Below, one piece after another: positions 6,257-8,980 of a DNA stretch of 8,980 nucleotides. Source of the stretch: Bacteroidota bacterium. GTDB lineage: Bacteria; Bacteroidota; Bacteroidia; SXHM01. Both the position numbers and the translations under genes were made by a program. Below the pieces are notes generated by a model. The model was given only the letters and a program-made list of their open reading frames with translations. It searched no databases and was not told where the DNA came from. How positions within the stretch are numbered: the stretch's first letter is position 1; the number at the start of each line of letters is the position of its first letter. The stretch lies in the NCBI GenBank assembly GCA_005773695.1, contig SXHM01000081.1:1-8980 (forward strand). Reading direction: 5' to 3'.

Positions 6257-7591
6257 ATGAAGAATATTACCGTCATAGGGGCGGGTCTAGTTGGTTCGCT
6301 CCTTTCAATATATCTCGCAAAGCGCGGGCATAAAGTTCAAATATTTGAGCGCAGACCGGATATGCGTAAAGAAAAAATTATTGCAGGTCGAAGCATCAAT
6401 CTCGCACTAAGCGACCGTGGTTGGAAAGGCTTGGAAGGTGTGGGCATTGCAGAAGAGATCCGCAAGATTGCAATTCCAATGCATGGTCGCATGATACATG
6501 ACATTGAAGGCAAAACCAATTTTCAACCTTATGGAAAAGAAAGCCAGGCAATTTATTCGGTGTCGCGAGGTGATTTGAATAAAAAGCTGATGGATTTGGC
6601 CGAAGCGCAAAATGGCACACAGATTTTTTTTAATCAAAGATGTTTGGATGTTGAACTTGAAAAAGTATCAGCAACATTTGCAGATGAAAATGGGACTACA
6701 ACAAAAAATACTTCCGACATGATTTTCGGAACAGATGGCGCTTATTCAGAGTTGCGCCATCGCATGATGTTTACCGACCGCTTCGATTATTCGCAGGATT
6801 ATTTAAAAGAAGGTTACAAAGAATTAAATATTCCACCTGCGGAAGATGGCGGTTGGAGAATGGAAAAAAATGCGTTGCATATTTGGCCACGTGGAAAGTT
6901 TATGCTCATCGCACTTCCTAATTTTGACGGAAGTTTTACATGCACTCTCTTTTTCCCATTTGAAGGTGAGTATTCTTTTTCTTCACTGGATACGAGAGAA
7001 AAAATGCTCGATTTCTTTAATAAAACTTTTCCTGATGCGGTAAAGTTAATGCCAACATTAGAGCACGATTATTTTCACAACCCTACTTCTTCGTTAGCAA
7101 TCATGCGTTGTTTCCCCTGGAGCTATAAAGACAAGGCTCTATTGCTGGGTGATGCAGCACATGCCATTGTTCCTTTTTACGGACAAGGAATGAATTGTGG
7201 CTTTGAAGATTGTACAGTGTTGGAACAAATCATGCAGGAAGAAAATGATTGGCAATCCATTTTTAAAAAATTTGAAACTTCACGAAAACCTAACAGCGAT
7301 GCCATTGCTGAACTTGCGTTGCATAATTTTATAGAAATGCGCGACCTTGTAGCAGACGAAAAATTTGTCTTGCGCAAAAAGATTGAAGCCAAAATATCTG
7401 CTCAGTTTCCTGATAAATGGTTGCCGCTTTACAGCATGGTAACATTCAGTGATATTCCTTATTCAACAGCATGGAATGAAGGCAAACGACAGGATGCACT
7501 GATGCAACAAGTGATGCAAATTCAAGGCATTGAAAATAGCTGGAACACAGAAGAAGGGTTTCAACAGATTACAAAAATGATTTTAGGATGA
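6257..7591 (+). CDS. kmo: Kynurenine 3-monooxygenase
   Basis: FAD-dependent aromatic hydroxylase that converts L-kynurenine to 3-hydroxykynurenine with NADPH and O2, the third kynurenine-pathway step. At 444 residues it is close to other bacterial KMOs (461 in Pseudomonas fluorescens). The N-terminal Rossmann fold shows VIGAGLVGSLLSIYLAKRG with acidic FER at the strand end; the middle has FGTDGAYSELR (DG motif); the FAD-ribityl motif GDAAH is at 298-302, followed by VPFYGQGMNCGFEDC (GQG at 309-311). N357-F-I-E360-M-R matches the substrate-pocket N369/E372 pair of the Pseudomonas enzyme, and YSMVTFSDIPYSTA matches the conserved C-terminal substrate segment. No C-terminal membrane helix is obvious, unlike the mitochondrial enzyme. 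It overlaps the next gene by 4 nt (ATGA). The same-strand dioxygenase upstream fits a shared pathway. Confidence 0.97.
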   Translation: MKNITVIGAGLVGSLLSIYLAKRGHKVQIFERRPDMRKEKIIAGRSINLALSDRGWKGLEGVGIAEEIRKIAIPMHGRMIHDIEGKTNFQPYGKESQAIYSVSRGDLNKKLMDLAEAQNGTQIFFNQRCLDVELEKVSATFADENGTTTKNTSDMIFGTDGAYSELRHRMMFTDRFDYSQDYLKEGYKELNIPPAEDGGWRMEKNALHIWPRGKFMLIALPNFDGSFTCTLFFPFEGEYSFSSLDTREKMLDFFNKTFPDAVKLMPTLEHDYFHNPTSSLAIMRCFPWSYKDKALLLGDAAHAIVPFYGQGMNCGFEDCTVLEQIMQEENDWQSIFKKFETSRKPNSDAIAELALHNFIEMRDLVADEKFVLRKKIEAKISAQFPDKWLPLYSMVTFSDIPYSTAWNEGKRQDALMQQVMQIQGIENSWNTEEGFQQITKMILG

Positions 7592-8980
7592 GGATAGATA
7601 TATTTATCTCTAAGACACTAAGGTTCACGAAGCTCTTAGTGTTTCTTACTGCCCTCAGTGGTCTTATAGGTGAGTCAAATGCGCAGGGAACAGCCAAAAT
7701 ATCAGGCATTGTAAAAGGAGTTCCTCCGCAAAGTATTATGTTCAAGCAAGACCTAAACTACTTGAACATAAAACCGGATTTAAAAGAAGTGCTATTGGAT
7801 GGTAGTGATTTTACTTCAGAAATTGTAATTCTACAATCAGGTCCTGTTGAATTTCAATGCAATGACGAAGCGTTGCAACTTTTTGTTGAACCAGGTGATG
7901 ATTTTTCGGTTGAATTTATTGTAGGTAGTGTTAATAAAGGCACAACCTTTAAAGGCAAAGGAGAACTGCACAATCAATTCCTGTTTGAGTTTTACAACAC
8001 CTTTAAAAACGAATACGATACAGCACAGACAAAGAAAAAAATACTTGATGCAGGCAGCATTGATGAATTTGAGATTGCACTTTACAACAGCCGAAAAAAG
8101 CAGAAAGAATATTACAACAACTATAAAGGAAATGAAAACTTCTCTTTGGCTTTCAAACAATTTGTTGAGAATTTAATTCGCTATAATTATCTCGGTAGTT
8201 TAGTTGCCTTCCCAATTGTGCGGGGGAATAACAGCGCCAACACAATAGTTGGTGCCTTGCCCGAAATTATGTTGAGCGAGGTTACTTCTGAAGATGGCAA
8301 AAATCCAACTGCCATGCAAGGAAGATATTACCGCATTTTCGTTTATTACTTTACTATTTATTCTGCATCTAAAAACAATGATTTTAATAAGTTCACTGAT
8401 CAGGGAACTTCGCTGGAAGCAAAATACAAAGCAGCACGTGATTTTTTTGAAACGAAAGCCTTTACTTATTTTCTTGCAAAATTTCTTTTAGAAAATTGCA
8501 CAAAAATTCCTCAATCGCCTTTAAAGCGGGTTTACAATTTTCTTGCAACAGAGGATAAAAATGGATTTTATTCTTCTTTGATTAACGAAAGATGCGGAGA
8601 GGTATTAAATGCTGAAGTAAAGAAAGAAGATAAAAAAGCAGCACCAATAGTTGCTGGACAAAAACCTGCTCCCACAGGTTTCACTGCAAAAACCTTAGAA
8701 GGAAAAACAGTTTCGCTGGATGATTTTAAAGGAAAAGTGGTTTACATTGATTTTTGGGCAAGCTGGTGCGGACCATGTCGTCAGCAGTTTCCATTTGCAA
8801 AAGAGTTGAAGGAAAAATTTACAGCTAAAGAAAAAAAGAATATCGAGTTTCTTTATATCTCAATTGATGAGAACGAAGAATCTTGGAGAAGCGCGATAGA
8901 CAAATTAGAAATTCACGGTTTTCATACTATATCACCGGGCAACTGGAGTTCTGAAGCCTGCAAGTTTTTTAATATAAGCA
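7588..8980 (+). CDS. Exported TlpA-like thioredoxin-fold protein, 3' end outside window
   Basis: Open frame of 464 codons that continues past the right edge. The ATG overlaps the kmo stop as ATGA, suggesting translational coupling; no later ATG leaves room for a signal peptide. Residues 1-32 are a signal peptide (basic start, core LLVFLTALSGLIG, cleavage near SNA|Q). Residues about 35-120 are a beta-rich N-terminal domain resembling the DUF4369-like region of Bacteroidota TlpA proteins (AKISGIVKG...). About 130-330 is helical and unassigned. From about 350 there is a TlpA/AhpC-TSA thioredoxin domain (TLEGKTVSLDDFKGKVVYIDFWASW) with the redox site C394-G-P-C397. The sequence stops before the expected cis-Pro loop. 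The likely role is periplasmic thiol-disulfide reduction; the partner is unknown. A link to KMO is positional only. Confidence 0.9.
   Translation, partial: MRIDIFISKTLRFTKLLVFLTALSGLIGESNAQGTAKISGIVKGVPPQSIMFKQDLNYLNIKPDLKEVLLDGSDFTSEIVILQSGPVEFQCNDEALQLFVEPGDDFSVEFIVGSVNKGTTFKGKGELHNQFLFEFYNTFKNEYDTAQTKKKILDAGSIDEFEIALYNSRKKQKEYYNNYKGNENFSLAFKQFVENLIRYNYLGSLVAFPIVRGNNSANTIVGALPEIMLSEVTSEDGKNPTAMQGRYYRIFVYYFTIYSASKNNDFNKFTDQGTSLEAKYKAARDFFETKAFTYFLAKFLLENCTKIPQSPLKRVYNFLATEDKNGFYSSLINERCGEVLNAEVKKEDKKAAPIVAGQKPAPTGFTAKTLEGKTVSLDDFKGKVVYIDFWASWCGPCRQQFPFAKELKEKFTAKEKKNIEFLYISIDENEESWRSAIDKLEIHGFHTISPGNWSSEACKFFNIS
7613..7644 (+). repeat. Inverted repeat inside the TlpA-like signal-peptide codons
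   Basis: ACACTAAG at 7615-7622 is the exact reverse complement of CTTAGTGT at 7635-7642, with a 12-nt loop. In RNA a G-U and an A-U pair extend the stem to 7613/7644. It lies at codons 9-19 of the TlpA-like gene. The wording (CTAAGACACTAAGGTTCACGAAG style) resembles dispersed intergenic strings I recall from Bacteroidota genomes. There is no T-run after it, so it is not a standard terminator. It could be a repeat remnant or an mRNA hairpin affecting translation. Confidence 0.5.

Noticed and set aside
7837..8491. Open frames in other phases within the TlpA-like gene
   Set aside because: The long frame beginning at 7588 is continuous through this stretch with a signal peptide and WCGPC motif, so the shorter frames are overlapping shadows.

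Overview
The window looks like ordinary chromosomal DNA from a member of the Bacteroidota. The DNA is AT-rich and genes lack obvious Shine-Dalgarno sequences; several start codons follow A-rich leaders. One gene ends in a gliding-motility-type (CHU_C) sorting domain of the type IX secretion system. Other lineage-typical genes are a DUF3108 protein, a large TlpA-like thioredoxin and bacterial kynurenine-pathway enzymes. The genus cannot be told from the sequence. I see no mobile element, CRISPR array, tRNA or rRNA, and almost all of the window is coding.

Layout. Seryl-tRNA synthetase (serS) is complete on the minus strand at the left edge. It is divergent from everything else across a 74-bp gap that carries a good Bacteroidota -7 promoter element for serS. 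All other genes are on the plus strand: an exported DUF3108 protein; a divergent tryptophan 2,3-dioxygenase (TDO); a secreted L-type lectin/PKD/CHU_C protein starting 2 nt after the TDO stop; a membrane-anchored MepM-like M23 peptidase; kynurenine 3-monooxygenase (kmo); and a TlpA-like exported thioredoxin whose ATG overlaps the kmo stop (ATGA). The last gene runs off the right edge.

How the genes relate. TDO and KMO are steps 1 and 3 of the kynurenine route from tryptophan toward 3-hydroxyanthranilate and, in bacteria that have the full set, quinolinate and NAD. The formamidase, kynureninase and 3-hydroxyanthranilate dioxygenase are not in the window, so the pathway is split or completed elsewhere. 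The two enzymes are interleaved with envelope genes (lectin, peptidase, thioredoxin) that have no obvious metabolic link to them.

No wholly new system is evident. The points most worth checking are: the M23 peptidase has Cys where the family's HxH motif has its zinc-binding second His; both exported-protein genes abutting a kynurenine gene encode their signal peptides in repeat-like or palindromic DNA; and the TDO is divergent, with an enlarged lysine-rich central region.
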